DNA from: BS150m-G50 sp964517435
Lineage (GTDB): Bacteria; CAIWAD01; BS150m-G50
NCBI GenBank assembly: GCA_964517435.1
Contig: CAZFEC010000009.1
Location: 15,124-79,123 of the forward strand
Direction: 5' to 3'
Length of the DNA stretch: 64,000 nucleotides
Shown here: positions 1 to 8,806 of the stretch, piece by piece
Numbering within the stretch: the stretch's first letter is position 1
Layout of the letters: each line of letters opens with the position of its first letter
Position numbers and translations under genes: made by a program
Notes under the pieces: generated by a model
Seen by the model: the letters and a program-made list of their open reading frames with translations, nothing else
Told to the model about the DNA's origin: nothing
The model's database searches: none

Positions 1-539
1 GTCAGCGTATCCTCGGATTTACTGTCCATCACCTTGTTCACTCCCTGCAGCTGGAGCTGGTCCAGGGTGGTGAACCTGGGTACTTCCTGCGCTGTGTCGA
101 GAGTGCTGTAGAGATGTGAATACACGAGTTGGTTGAAGTCATGGCAGCTGTCGCAGTCCAGATTCACCCAGTGCAGGTTCAAAGTGGAATGGTGTTCCTC
201 TTGGAAGGTTCCGAGGTCATTGAGACGATGTCTCAACATGAGACGGGCGGAATCCAGCGTCAGCGTATCGCTCTCCAGCCAGGGGGCGGTGGTATCGAAG
301 TCGAAGAACTGCAGCAGCAGACGGGTTTTCACCCGGTAGTCGTTGAGTTGCCCCACCCAAAGCTGGCTGGCCGAGATGAGGGGCAGCTCACGCTGAAAGA
401 GGCTGTCCTGCGCCAGGGCTACCGTGTCCAGGTTTGTCGCCAGACTGCCGCCCGGTCCGTTGCCGATGGAGAATGGATCCTCCGCGCAGCCGGCGAGCCA
501 GGCGCAGACGAGGAGACAGGTAATAAAACGATTCAGCAT
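1..539 (-). CDS. Lipoprotein, 3' end outside window
   Basis: Open reading frame starting at the ATG at 537-539 and running off the left edge without a stop; about 179 residues are visible. The N-terminus is a lipoprotein signal: a short positive start, a hydrophobic stretch and the lipobox Leu-Ala-Gly-Cys with Cys18, followed by a low-complexity Gly/Ser/Asp linker. Residues about 70-110 (a Leu-rich strand, then Asp-Ser-Ala-Arg-Leu-Met-Leu-Arg) resemble the start of DNRLRE-type extracellular beta domains, but this is a visual impression only. A good sigma70-like promoter lies about 110 bases upstream. Exported and membrane-anchored is well supported; function unknown. Confidence 0.6.
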   Translation of the reverse strand, partial: MLNRFITCLLVCAWLAGCAEDPFSIGNGPGGSLATNLDTVALAQDSLFQRELPLISASQLWVGQLNDYRVKTRLLLQFFDFDTTAPWLESDTLTLDSARLMLRHRLNDLGTFQEEHHSTLNLHWVNLDCDSCHDFNQLVYSHLYSTLDTAQEVPRFTTLDQLQLQGVNKVMDSKSEDTL

Positions 540-651
540 CAGGTTTCCGTCTTAATTTCTGCCGTAAGCGAGCACGAACCAACCAGAACGGCAACGGTTA
601 AACCGTGGCAACCACCGCCATTCGTCGGGTCGATGAATAATGATAACAAGC

Positions 652-680
652 AATATAGAAGCCCCCCCTTGTGCAGTCAA
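652..680 (-). promoter_or_regulatory. Predicted sigma70-type promoter of the lipoprotein gene
   Basis: On the minus strand TTGACT (675-680) and TATATT (652-657) are separated by exactly 17 bases. Transcription would start near 645 and give a 5' leader of about 105 nt before the ATG at 539. The rest of the 540-776 gap shows no gene. Confidence 0.5.
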
Positions 681-776
681 TGAAATGTTCGATAGAGGTC
701 AAACCGCTTCTGGCGCTGGAACAACGATCCACGGTTCTCCCGGCGGCAAATGTGGAGTGAGCGGTGAGGGTACGGG

Positions 777-2390
777 TCAGCGGTGGACTACACAGCAGTT
801 TTTACCGGCCTGTTTACCTTCGTACATGGCGTCATCGGCCTGTTTGATGAGATCGTCGAGGTTGTTCATCGCGGAATCGTACTGAGCAACGCCGACCGTG
901 ACGGTCAGGTTGCCGTTCGGTTGATTCTCCTGGTTCTCGAAGCCGTTGTTCTCTATGCGGCGGCGAATCTTCTCCGCCACCATCAGCGCCCGCTCGACAT
1001 CCGCCTCCAGGAGCAGCACGATGAATTCCTCCCCGCCGTAACGGGCGATGAAGTCGGTGGCACGCAGCGATTCCTTGATCAGGTGGGCGACGGTGATCAG
1101 CACCTTGTCGCCCATCAGATGGCCGTTGAGATCATTGTAGTTTTTAAAGAAATCTACATCGATCATCAGCAGTGAGAGTGGCTTCTGGTACCGCCGGTTG
1201 CGCTTCATTTCCTGTTCGAACTGCTCTTCGAAGTAGCGGCGGTTGTAGATGTTCGTCAGGCCGTCCTTGGTGGCCAGGTGGAATGCGTGAGTGTGTTCAC
1301 GGGCATTGTCCAGCGACACCGACATGATACGCGCCAGGTCGAGCAGCCATTCCTGCCGCGCCGGCGATAGATTGAGCGAGTCGGAGTAGTAGAGTTTAAG
1401 CAAACCCAGTCGGCGTTTCTCCAGTACCAGCGGGATCAGCAACGCGTCCTGCAGCCCCAACAGCGACACCAGGCGGTGGTTGAGCACATAGGGATTGGTC
1501 TGCATGGCGCTGAGGTGATACACTTCGCGGTTGCGCAGCACCCGTTCCTCCAGGTTGCTCTCCAGATGGATGGTCAGACCTTCCGGCGTGGAGTAGGAGC
1601 GGCGGCTGCTCCAGAGCGCCTTTTGCACAAGGGAGCTGTCCGTACGCTCGGCGTGCAGGAGTTCTCCCAGCTGGAATTTGAGCGTGTCCAGCAGAATGCC
1701 GCCCAGAATTTCGATCAGCCGCTCATAGTCGAGTTCACGGGTGACCGCGTCCTGTACCTTGACGATCGCCTTGACCAGGTCCAGTTCGTTGCGGATATCG
1801 ACCAGATTGCTCTCCGTGCGTGAGACATAGTTCAGGAAATACGCTTCCGGAGTGGGGTTGACATGCCGCGACGCGCGACGCTGGCTGAGACCCAGCTTAT
1901 GGAAGTGGATGAAATCCTGGTTGGCCTTGGTGTTGGTTACCAGCAGGTCGAAGATATGCTGGAAGGTGGAGTCGCGGAAGGACCAGAAGAGCTGCACCGG
2001 AATCCCCTGCTGGAAGATCGCCAGGTTCTGCTCCTTCTCCCAGGTCGCGAGCAGAGAAAACCGCATACCCTCGCCGGCGGCCAGAAAGAGGAACTGCTCC
2101 GGGAGCAGGAATTCCGATTCGTTCAACTGCAGTCCCCGCGGCTGTGGCTCGGCGCCTGGTGACAGCAACAGGAAGCGGTTCACGATCTGCTCCAGCTGAA
2201 AGGCGTCCAGCGTCAAGTGTTCATTGGCGGTATCACTGATGACGATGAGGGATTGATCGGGATTGTCCAGGCAGATGCTGGTGGCCGAGGAAACCATATT
2301 GGCCACTCCCCTTGTATGCAGGTGGGCGAAATTGACCTCGCCGGTGGGTTCCTGTTGGATCAGCTTCCAGAGTGTCCCGAGGTTTTTCAA
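777..2390 (-). CDS. Diguanylate cyclase with GAF-like sensor region
   Basis: 537-residue protein ending in a GGDEF domain (about residues 375-537) that makes cyclic di-GMP from two GTP. The active-site loop is intact as Gly-Gly-Glu-Glu-Phe (about 452-456). An inhibitory I-site RxxD (Arg-Ala-Thr-Asp) sits five residues before it, so product feedback is expected. Residues about 220-365 look like a GAF-type sensory fold; the first 200 residues match nothing I recognise. No transmembrane segment is evident, so it is likely cytoplasmic. The start overlaps the stop of the DUF72 gene by ATGA (2387-2390), implying translational coupling. It may feed c-di-GMP control of the flagella encoded further along, but that link is inference. 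Confidence 0.9.
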   Translation of the reverse strand: MKNLGTLWKLIQQEPTGEVNFAHLHTRGVANMVSSATSICLDNPDQSLIVISDTANEHLTLDAFQLEQIVNRFLLLSPGAEPQPRGLQLNESEFLLPEQFLFLAAGEGMRFSLLATWEKEQNLAIFQQGIPVQLFWSFRDSTFQHIFDLLVTNTKANQDFIHFHKLGLSQRRASRHVNPTPEAYFLNYVSRTESNLVDIRNELDLVKAIVKVQDAVTRELDYERLIEILGGILLDTLKFQLGELLHAERTDSSLVQKALWSSRRSYSTPEGLTIHLESNLEERVLRNREVYHLSAMQTNPYVLNHRLVSLLGLQDALLIPLVLEKRRLGLLKLYYSDSLNLSPARQEWLLDLARIMSVSLDNAREHTHAFHLATKDGLTNIYNRRYFEEQFEQEMKRNRRYQKPLSLLMIDVDFFKNYNDLNGHLMGDKVLITVAHLIKESLRATDFIARYGGEEFIVLLLEADVERALMVAEKIRRRIENNGFENQENQPNGNLTVTVGVAQYDSAMNNLDDLIKQADDAMYEGKQAGKNCCVVHR

Positions 2391-3163
2391 ATCTCCTCCA
2401 GCAGGTCGCGCAGCATCAACGCGTTCTTGACCGCCTGGCCAGCATGACAGTTGTTGAAGAATATCAGCGTCTCTTCCGAGCCCTCATCCATCCGCCGCAG
2501 GGCGGGGATCAAATCGCTCAGCTCCTCCCGGGAGTAAGCGTAATCGTAACGCTCCCCGGGAGTATCGGGCCACCAGCTCTGCCTGTTGCGGCCGTGGAGC
2601 CGCAGATAGGCTGCTGGAGCCGTTCGCCAGTCCGTGAGTCGCGGCAAGCCGCGCAATCCCGGCAGATCGGCATTCACCCAGCCGGCCGTTATCTGCTCCA
2701 GCAGTTCCCTGACGCCATCCGACACCCAGCCGGTGTGGCGGAATTCAAAGTAGAGTGGATAATCCGCAAACGCCTGCCGTACTTCGGTCAGGTAATAACG
2801 ATTGCGGGTATTATTCTTGAATGAATACGGAAATTGAACCAGAAAACCGAGATGTTTATCAGCGGAGCTCAGCGGTTCGGTGAGACGGCAGAGCTCGGCG
2901 GCGGCCGGCTGCACCTGGTTTTCGTGCGAAATGCTGCGGTGCGCCTTGACGACGACCCGGAACTCCGGTGGGGTGGCGTTGACCAGACGCGAGATGGTCG
3001 CGGGAGCGGGTTGCCGGTAGTAGGAAACATTCAACTCCAGGAGTCGGAAGTGCTCCGCGTAGTGCTCCAGCCAGCGCGCCTGCGGCAGACCGGGCGGATA
3101 GACCGTTCCCCGCCAGTCGGGAAAGCTGTAGCCGGAAGTTCCCACCGCGAAGGTTCCGCTCAT
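2387..3163 (-). CDS. DUF72 (YecE-like) family protein
   Basis: 258 residues with the DUF72 hallmark start (Gly-Thr-Ser-Gly-Tyr-Ser-Phe-Pro-Asp-Trp-Arg-Gly), then Glu-Leu-Asn-Val-Ser-Tyr-Tyr-Arg and a late Tyr-Leu-Arg-Leu-His-Gly-Arg. The family has a TIM-barrel-like fold resembling sugar-phosphate isomerases, but its biochemical role is not settled. The length is normal. It is coupled on both sides by 4-bp ATGA overlaps, to hutI upstream (3160-3163) and to the diguanylate cyclase downstream (2387-2390), so the three are probably translated from one message. No functional link to histidine breakdown is evident. Confidence 0.85.
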   Translation of the reverse strand: MSGTFAVGTSGYSFPDWRGTVYPPGLPQARWLEHYAEHFRLLELNVSYYRQPAPATISRLVNATPPEFRVVVKAHRSISHENQVQPAAAELCRLTEPLSSADKHLGFLVQFPYSFKNNTRNRYYLTEVRQAFADYPLYFEFRHTGWVSDGVRELLEQITAGWVNADLPGLRGLPRLTDWRTAPAAYLRLHGRNRQSWWPDTPGERYDYAYSREELSDLIPALRRMDEGSEETLIFFNNCHAGQAVKNALMLRDLLEEI

Positions 3164-4386
3164 TTCAAGGTTACCCCGACTACCGGCTCGCCCCCCAGCC
3201 AGACCTGCGCGGGACGCACATTCGGTTGATAGGGGATCTCACCCAGTTCTTCCAGTTCCCAGACCAGCAGATCGGCGGGATAGCCGGTGCGCAGCGCTCC
3301 CTTGCGATCGGCCAGCTGGAGTACCCGGGCGCCGCCCTGCGTCGCGGCCCAGAAAGCCTCCGTCGCGCTCAGTCCCTGTTTGAGGCAGGCCATGTGCATC
3401 ATCAGCGGTTGTGATACAAACAGGCTGGAGCCGGGGTTGAGGTTGGTCGCCAGGGCGATGACACCCCCGGCGTCGATGATGGCGCGGGCCGGCGCGTAGT
3501 TGTCCATGCCCAGGAACCAGGTGGAGCCGGGCAGCATCACGGCGATAACGGCGGCTTCGATCAGCGCCGTGATCCCTACGGCGTCGATCTCTTCCAGGTG
3601 GTCGGCCGAGAGAGCGCCCAGTTCCGCGGCCAGCCGGGCGCCGCCGGAGGCACTCAGCTGATCGGCGTGCAGACGCACCGGCAGGCCCAGTTCGAGCGAA
3701 GCGGTCAGGATGCGTCGGCTCTCATCCACTGAGAAGACGCCCCGCTCGCAGAAGATGTCGGTGCAGGAGGCCAGGCGCTCAGTCGCGGCGGCGGGGAGAA
3801 TCTCCTCGATTATCAGGCTGATGTAATCCTCGCGGCGGTCGCGGTACTCGTCCGGCACCTCGTGGGCGGCCAGCAGCGTCGTGATACAAATCAGGTTCAA
3901 TTCCCGCGCCACGTCCCGCAACAGCCGCAACATGCGCAGTTCCTGTTCCAGGTTGAGGCCGTAACCCGACTTGCCCTCGAGGGTGGTGGTGCCGTGTTCC
4001 AGGCACTGCCGCCAGCGGCGACGCAGTCCGGCCTTGAGCTCGTCGTCACTGGCGGCGCGCAGCGATCGCACCGAGGAGCGAATGCCACCGCCCGCGGCGG
4101 CGATCTCCTCGTAGCTACCGCCCCGGTTGCGCAGCTCGAATTCCTCGTGACGCGAAGCGCCGTAGAGCGGGTGCTGATGCGCGTCGACGAAACCGGGTGT
4201 CACCATGCCGCCCGCCGCCGAGACGCGCCTCAAGTCGGTTCCGTCGTCAAGGTCGGCGGCGACTCCGATCGCCGTGATCCGGCCCTCCTCGATCAGGATC
4301 GCATCGCCGGGAGGCGATTCCACCTGGTAGGGCTGCTCCACGCTGGGGGTATAAATACAGGCGATATCGGTCAACAGGGTTCTCAT
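3160..4386 (-). CDS. hutI: Imidazolonepropionase
   Basis: Third step of histidine degradation: hydrolyses 4-imidazolone-5-propionate to N-formimino-glutamate. An amidohydrolase of 408 residues, the usual length. Metal-site motifs are visible: Val-Asp-Ala-His-Gln-His near residue 65, a mid-protein Ala-His-Glu-Val-Pro, and Leu-His-Ala-Asp-Gln-Leu followed by Ser-Ala-Asp-His-Leu-Glu. The late motif usually Thr-Asp-x-Asn-Pro-Gly reads Thr-Asn-Leu-Asn-Pro-Gly here, an Asn where an Asp is common. The ATG at 4386 is chosen over an upstream in-frame start because it follows GAGGAG at good spacing and avoids overlapping the acyltransferase gene. Coupled to DUF72 by ATGA. Confidence 0.88.
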   Translation of the reverse strand: MRTLLTDIACIYTPSVEQPYQVESPPGDAILIEEGRITAIGVAADLDDGTDLRRVSAAGGMVTPGFVDAHQHPLYGASRHEEFELRNRGGSYEEIAAAGGGIRSSVRSLRAASDDELKAGLRRRWRQCLEHGTTTLEGKSGYGLNLEQELRMLRLLRDVARELNLICITTLLAAHEVPDEYRDRREDYISLIIEEILPAAATERLASCTDIFCERGVFSVDESRRILTASLELGLPVRLHADQLSASGGARLAAELGALSADHLEEIDAVGITALIEAAVIAVMLPGSTWFLGMDNYAPARAIIDAGGVIALATNLNPGSSLFVSQPLMMHMACLKQGLSATEAFWAATQGGARVLQLADRKGALRTGYPADLLVWELEELGEIPYQPNVRPAQVWLGGEPVVGVTLK

Positions 4387-4423
4387 TTGCTCCTCACATG
4401 GATTCGCTTGCCGCCGGCTGTCG

Positions 4424-5086
4424 TCAGTCCTCCACCAGCTCGTAAATCCTGTCCACCACCAGTTGCGCCTGGACCTGCATTGCCTCATAGTTGTCCTGGA
4501 TCACCTCCAGCGGTGGCAGGCGGAAGGGTTTACCCACCTGCACCGACAGCCGGCGGGGCCGGGGGATGCTCTTGCCGGGCGGCAGGGCGTTGAAGGTGCC
4601 GCTGACGCCGACCGGGACAATCGGGACATCGGCCAGCTGTGCCAGCCGTACCACGCCGGTACGGGGACGGGGCGGATCGTTCAAACTGCGACGGCGGGTG
4701 CCCTCCGGCGCCATGAAGAAGATGCCGCCGCTCCGCAGATAGGCCAGCGCTGTGTTGAAGGAGCGCTCGTCATGCTCTCCCCGCCGCAGCGGCACGAAAC
4801 CGAGCCGTTTGATCCACCAGCGGATCACCGGCGTTTTGAACAGCAACTCCTTGGCCCAGGCGGATACGTAGTCATCGGTCACCGCCAGCGAGAGGGCTAC
4901 GACGTCGAGATTGCTGCTGTGGTTGAACACCACCAGGTAGGGAGGGTCGGGATAATTTTCCCGCCCCCGGCTGTGGGCGCGGAAATAGACATGGGCGCAG
5001 AAACGGATCAGCAGACGTGCGAGGGTGAAGATCGGGCGGTTGAGCTGCAGTTGGTATACTTCTGCCTGTGGGGGGGAAGTTGCCAT
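4424..5086 (-). CDS. PlsC-type 1-acylglycerol-3-phosphate O-acyltransferase
   Basis: 220 residues of the PlsC/LPLAT family, which transfers an acyl group to lysophosphatidate or a similar acceptor at the inner membrane. Motif I His-x4-Asp appears as Asn-His-Ser-Ser-Asn-Leu-Asp (about residue 54), motif II as Phe-Val-Pro-Leu-Arg-Arg-Gly, motif III as Pro-Glu-Gly-Thr-Arg, and motif IV as Ile-Val-Pro-Val-Gly-Val-Ser-Gly. A hydrophobic stretch near residues 17-33 could bind the membrane. It sits between hutU and hutI in the same direction with gaps of 54 and 37 bases, an unexpected guest in a hut cluster. The exact acyl acceptor cannot be read from sequence. Confidence 0.85.
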   Translation of the reverse strand: MATSPPQAEVYQLQLNRPIFTLARLLIRFCAHVYFRAHSRGRENYPDPPYLVVFNHSSNLDVVALSLAVTDDYVSAWAKELLFKTPVIRWWIKRLGFVPLRRGEHDERSFNTALAYLRSGGIFFMAPEGTRRRSLNDPPRPRTGVVRLAQLADVPIVPVGVSGTFNALPPGKSIPRPRRLSVQVGKPFRLPPLEVIQDNYEAMQVQAQLVVDRIYELVED

Positions 5087-5140
5087 CAGCCTTTCTCCGG
5101 ATGAACCGTCGCCGGGAACCGCCTGCGAACCGCGGACGCG

Positions 5141-6790
5141 CTATTTCAACATCGGCACCTGCACGCCGCGCTCACGCGCCACCTCGATGGCGCGCTGGTA
5201 GCCGGCGTCGACATGCCGTATCACACCGGTGCCGGGATCGTTGGTCAGCACCCGTTCCAGCCTGGCCGCGGCGGCGTCGGTACCGTCGGCCAGGATCACC
5301 ATGCCGGCATGAAGTGAGAGTCCGATGCCGACTCCGCCGCCGTGGTGGACCGAAACCCAGGTGGCGCCGGAGGCGGTGTTGAGCAGCGCGTTCAGCACCG
5401 GCCAGTCGGCGATGGCGTCGCTGCCGTCCTGCATGCCTTCCGTCTCCCGGTAGGGGGAGGCGACGCTGCCGGAGTCGAGGTGATCGCGGCCGATCACGAC
5501 CGGACCCTTGAGTTCGCCGCTGCGGACCATCTCGTTGAAGGCGAGCCCGGCGCGCGCTCGTTCGCCGTAGCCAAGCCAGCAGATGCGGGCCGGCAGGCCC
5601 TGGAAGGCGACATGTTCCTGCGCCAGGGTGATCCAGCGGCTCAGCGCTTTGTCCTCCGGGAAGAGCTCGAGGATTTTCCGGTCCGTCTTCAGGATGTCCT
5701 CCGGGTCGCCGGAGAGGGCCGCCCAGCGGAAGGGGCCCTTTCCTTCGCAGAACAGCGGCCGGATGTAGGCGGGCACGAAACCGGGGAAGTCGAACGCCCG
5801 TTCGTAACCTTCCTTCTGCGCCTGCCCGCGCAGATTGTTACCGTAGTCGAAGACCACCGCTCCCGCGTCCTGGAAGCCGACCATCGCCGCCACATGTTCC
5901 GCCATGGCGCGATAGGAACGCCGTATGTACTCCTCGGGATCGTCCCGGCGCATCCGCAGCGCCTCCGCGTAAGTGATCCCGTTCGGGACGTAGCCGTTCA
6001 GCTCATCGTGGGCGGAAGTCTGATCGGTGACGACATCGGGGATGACACCCCGCCGCAACAGTTCCGGGAAGACATCGGCCGCGTTTCCCAGCAGACCGAT
6101 CGAACGGCCCGCGCCCTCGCGTCGCGCCGCTTCCACTTCCGCCAGCGCTTCATCGAGATCCTCGCACATCGTGTCGAGATACTTTGTCGCCAGCCTCTTC
6201 TCGATGCGGGACCGGTCCACCTCCACGCAGAGGATGACGGCGCCGTTCATCTTGCCGGCAAGCGGCTGAGCGCCCCCCATGCCGCCGAGACCGGCGGTGA
6301 GGATGAAGCGGTCCTGGAATTCGCCGTCGAAATGCTGCTGGCCGACGGCGGCAAATGTTTCGTAGGTGCCCTGCAGGATACCCTGGGTACCGATGTAGAT
6401 CCAACTGCCGGCGGTCATCTGACCGTACATGATCAAACCCAGATCTTCCAGTTCGCGGAAGTAGTTCCAGTCGGCCCACCTGGGCACCAGCAGCGAGTTG
6501 GCGATCAGCACCCGGGGGGAGTCGGGATGAGTGCGGAAGACGCCGACCGGTTTGCCCGATTGGATCAACAGGGTTTCATCGTCCGCCAGCTCGTGCAACG
6601 AGGCTACGATCGCTTCGTAGGCCTCCCAGTTGCGGGCCGCCTTGCCGGAGCCGCCGTAGATGATCAGATGTTCAGGGTCCTCGGCGACCTGCGGATCCAG
6701 GTTGTTGCGCAACATGCGCAGAGCCGCTTCCTGCTGCCACCCCCGGCATTCGAGCGTGGCGCCGGTTTGCGCACGGACGATTTTCTCCAT
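5141..6790 (-). CDS. hutU: Urocanate hydratase
   Basis: Second step of histidine degradation: converts urocanate to 4-imidazolone-5-propionate using tightly bound NAD+. 549 residues, full length for the family. The start (Gly-Trp-Gln-Gln-Glu-Ala-Ala-Leu-Arg-Met-Leu), the Ile-Tyr-Gly-Gly-Ser-Gly-Lys-Ala-Ala-Arg block, the NAD-binding Gly-Leu-Gly-Gly-Met-Gly-Gly-Ala-Gln and the late His-His-Gly-Gly-Gly-Val-Gly-Ile-Gly block are all typical. The ATG at 6790 follows GGAGA at about 5 bases. First gene of the hutU-plsC-hutI-DUF72-GGDEF run; histidase (hutH) and the formiminoglutamate enzyme are not in this window. Confidence 0.95.
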   Translation of the reverse strand: MEKIVRAQTGATLECRGWQQEAALRMLRNNLDPQVAEDPEHLIIYGGSGKAARNWEAYEAIVASLHELADDETLLIQSGKPVGVFRTHPDSPRVLIANSLLVPRWADWNYFRELEDLGLIMYGQMTAGSWIYIGTQGILQGTYETFAAVGQQHFDGEFQDRFILTAGLGGMGGAQPLAGKMNGAVILCVEVDRSRIEKRLATKYLDTMCEDLDEALAEVEAARREGAGRSIGLLGNAADVFPELLRRGVIPDVVTDQTSAHDELNGYVPNGITYAEALRMRRDDPEEYIRRSYRAMAEHVAAMVGFQDAGAVVFDYGNNLRGQAQKEGYERAFDFPGFVPAYIRPLFCEGKGPFRWAALSGDPEDILKTDRKILELFPEDKALSRWITLAQEHVAFQGLPARICWLGYGERARAGLAFNEMVRSGELKGPVVIGRDHLDSGSVASPYRETEGMQDGSDAIADWPVLNALLNTASGATWVSVHHGGGVGIGLSLHAGMVILADGTDAAAARLERVLTNDPGTGVIRHVDAGYQRAIEVARERGVQVPMLK

Positions 6791-6811
6791 TGAGATCTCC
6801 CTTATCTCCCG

Positions 6812-7192
6812 CTAGGGTAGCAGTGAACGCAGCGCGGCGTCCAGCTCCTCCACCCGGTAGGGTTTAGCGACTTTGGCCGCGAAACCGTGCTGCTTGAAAT
6901 TGATCATGGCGGGATCGTTGGCGAAGCCGCTGGATACGACCGCCCTGACGCGCGGATCCACCTCCAGCAGTTCGCGCATGGTTTCTTCACCTCCCATTCC
7001 ACTGGCGACGCTCAAATCCAGGATCACGGCATTGAAAGGCCGCGGGGTATTCATCGCTTCGCGATAGCAATCGACGGCTTCTTTGCCGTCGTTCACGCAA
7101 ACCACCTCATAACCCTGGGTTGTCAACAACTCACTCACCACTTCCTGAATATCGTTTTCATCGTCCATCAGCAGAATGCGGGGCTTTAACAT
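6812..7192 (-). CDS. Single-domain response regulator (CheY-like receiver)
   Basis: 126-residue receiver domain with no output domain. The acidic pair (Met-Asp-Asp-Glu) is near residue 10, the phospho-acceptor Asp is in Val-Ile-Leu-Asp-Leu-Ser (about residue 59), the switch Ser is in Val-Ser-Ser-Gly-Phe-Ala-Asn-Asp and the conserved Lys is in Val-Ala-Lys-Pro-Tyr. The ATG at 7192 is chosen because GGAG lies about 7 bases upstream and the receiver fold begins immediately; the 34 residues in frame before it look like read-through. It lies 21 bases before hutU. Its partner kinase is not in the window. The 7193-7381 gap upstream holds no visible gene. Confidence 0.88.
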   Translation of the reverse strand: MLKPRILLMDDENDIQEVVSELLTTQGYEVVCVNDGKEAVDCYREAMNTPRPFNAVILDLSVASGMGGEETMRELLEVDPRVRAVVSSGFANDPAMINFKQHGFAAKVAKPYRVEELDAALRSLLP

Positions 7193-7381
7193 AGCGTTTC
7201 TCCATTTCGGCGGACATGATCCGGCCGGAGTCGTTAGTTGTGCGTAAAGTAATTGCCTTTGGTCCCGGTGGTGGCAGCCGCCTGGGGCGGCCACTACCGG
7301 TCGTTAGATACTCTTATGTTGAAGAATACCGCCAGCAATTGCAACCGCAAAGCGATCAGCTGCGGTACTGCGTGACTACTT

Positions 7382-8806
7382 TCAAGCCTGCCGGGACGGC
7401 GAGTCCAGCTGCTGGAGTTGTTCCAGCTGCAGACGGGTATCGCCGTCGCGCGACTTGGCGATGAACCGGCTGGCGTAGGTGGCGGCGTTCCGTTCCAGCG
7501 TAGCGAAATAGCGCAACACCGCCCTGCTCCATTCGCGGTCCTGATCCGGATGCGATTCACGTAGCAGCAACTCGGCCAACTCCTGCCTCACCGCTTCCGG
7601 AAAACTGGGGAGAATCGCCAGCGCGTTGAAGTGTGATACATCGCGCTCGTCCGAAGTGAAGAGCTCCCGCAATCCAGGCAGGAAGAGATCCGGCGTCGCC
7701 GCCATCACATCGCCCGCCGCTTCCAGAATGCGCGGCAAAGTGGTTTGCAGTAGCCCGAGCAGTTCGTTCTGAAACTCCTCGCTGCCCAGTTCGCGGGACA
7801 GCTCGATCAGACGGTTGAAATTGAGACCGTAGCCGGGTCCGACGACGTGCTGGCAGAGGACATCACCGAGCAACTTGCGGAGCGGGTTTACCGCCACTGG
7901 TCCCAACGCCAGCAGCGCGTCGTAGGCATCCTCGGCGCGCCCATTCCGGTACAGCAGCAGCCTGGCCAGTTGCTGTGTTGCCGCTTCCTCGTCGCTCTGC
8001 GGCTCTTCATTACACCAGGCGGTCAGTTCCTGGGTCAGCTGCAGTGCGTTGTCGATCAAACCCAGTGTCTCGGGTGGTAACGCCTCCAGCAGGTTGCGCC
8101 CCTCCTCTTCCAGGTGGCGCAGCCTTTCGATCGCGGCCGGATCCCAATCGGTGGTCAGTTCCTCCGTCTCCTGCAGCATCGCGAGCAACGGCTCCCAGCT
8201 GCCGTTACCGTGGATTTCGCGCAGCGCCAGGTAGACCTGATCCCGCGCCGACAGAAACGCTTCCGATTCCACCGCTGACGCGGACACCTGCGCGGCATCC
8301 GGCCGGCACGCCAGCATCGCTTCCCAGCCGGTACGACCGAGCTGTTCAGCCGTCTCCGGGGTGGGGTCCGCGACTGAGTTGATTTCCCGCAGCGCCCTTA
8401 CCACCAGGGTCAGGCGCTGAACGCGCTCCTCCCCGTAATGCAGAAGCCGCTCTTCGTCACCGGCCAGGGCGATCTGAATGAACGCGCGCAGTTCTCCGCC
8501 CCGCTGCTCAAGGCACGCCCCAGGATCCTGCCGGCAGGCGAGGAAGGAAAGTTCCGCGGGCGCCGCCGTCTGCAACCAGTGCCAGAGCGTGGAGAGCAGG
8601 TCTCCCAATTGTGATACAGCCTCCGGCTCCGCCTGTTCCAGCACCTGGCCGTCGAGCAGCGCGAACAGGTCGCCTACGCTCTTCTCCTCGTAATGCGCCT
8701 GCAGGGCGAGCGAACGGGCGAGCAGGAGCGGCAACGGCTCCTGCGGCAGCAGTGCGGCCAGTTCCTGACTGATGGTCTCGTAGGTTAGCGATTCTGTCAT
8801 GATCAT
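7382..8806 (-). CDS. Unknown acidic alpha-helical protein (HEAT-like)
   Basis: 474 residues, rich in Leu, Glu and Ala, without signal peptide or membrane segment. It reads as a stack of amphipathic helices, like HEAT or TPR-type scaffolds, but I see no catalytic motif and do not recognise the family. The start codon overlaps the stop of the rlpA gene by ATGA (8803-8806), with GGAG about 8 bases upstream, so it is translationally coupled to rlpA. An in-frame ATG two codons later is an alternative start. Two GTGATACA octamers (7633 and 8611) fall inside it. Real gene likely; function unknown. Confidence 0.6.
   Translation of the reverse strand: MIMTESLTYETISQELAALLPQEPLPLLLARSLALQAHYEEKSVGDLFALLDGQVLEQAEPEAVSQLGDLLSTLWHWLQTAAPAELSFLACRQDPGACLEQRGGELRAFIQIALAGDEERLLHYGEERVQRLTLVVRALREINSVADPTPETAEQLGRTGWEAMLACRPDAAQVSASAVESEAFLSARDQVYLALREIHGNGSWEPLLAMLQETEELTTDWDPAAIERLRHLEEEGRNLLEALPPETLGLIDNALQLTQELTAWCNEEPQSDEEAATQQLARLLLYRNGRAEDAYDALLALGPVAVNPLRKLLGDVLCQHVVGPGYGLNFNRLIELSRELGSEEFQNELLGLLQTTLPRILEAAGDVMAATPDLFLPGLRELFTSDERDVSHFNALAILPSFPEAVRQELAELLLRESHPDQDREWSRAVLRYFATLERNAATYASRFIAKSRDGDTRLQLEQLQQLDSPSRQA

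Noticed and set aside
5342..6793. Long plus-strand open frame opposite hutU
   Set aside because: Shadow of the hutU coding strand in G+C-rich DNA; low-complexity Arg/Gly/Val/Gln-rich translation with no domain.
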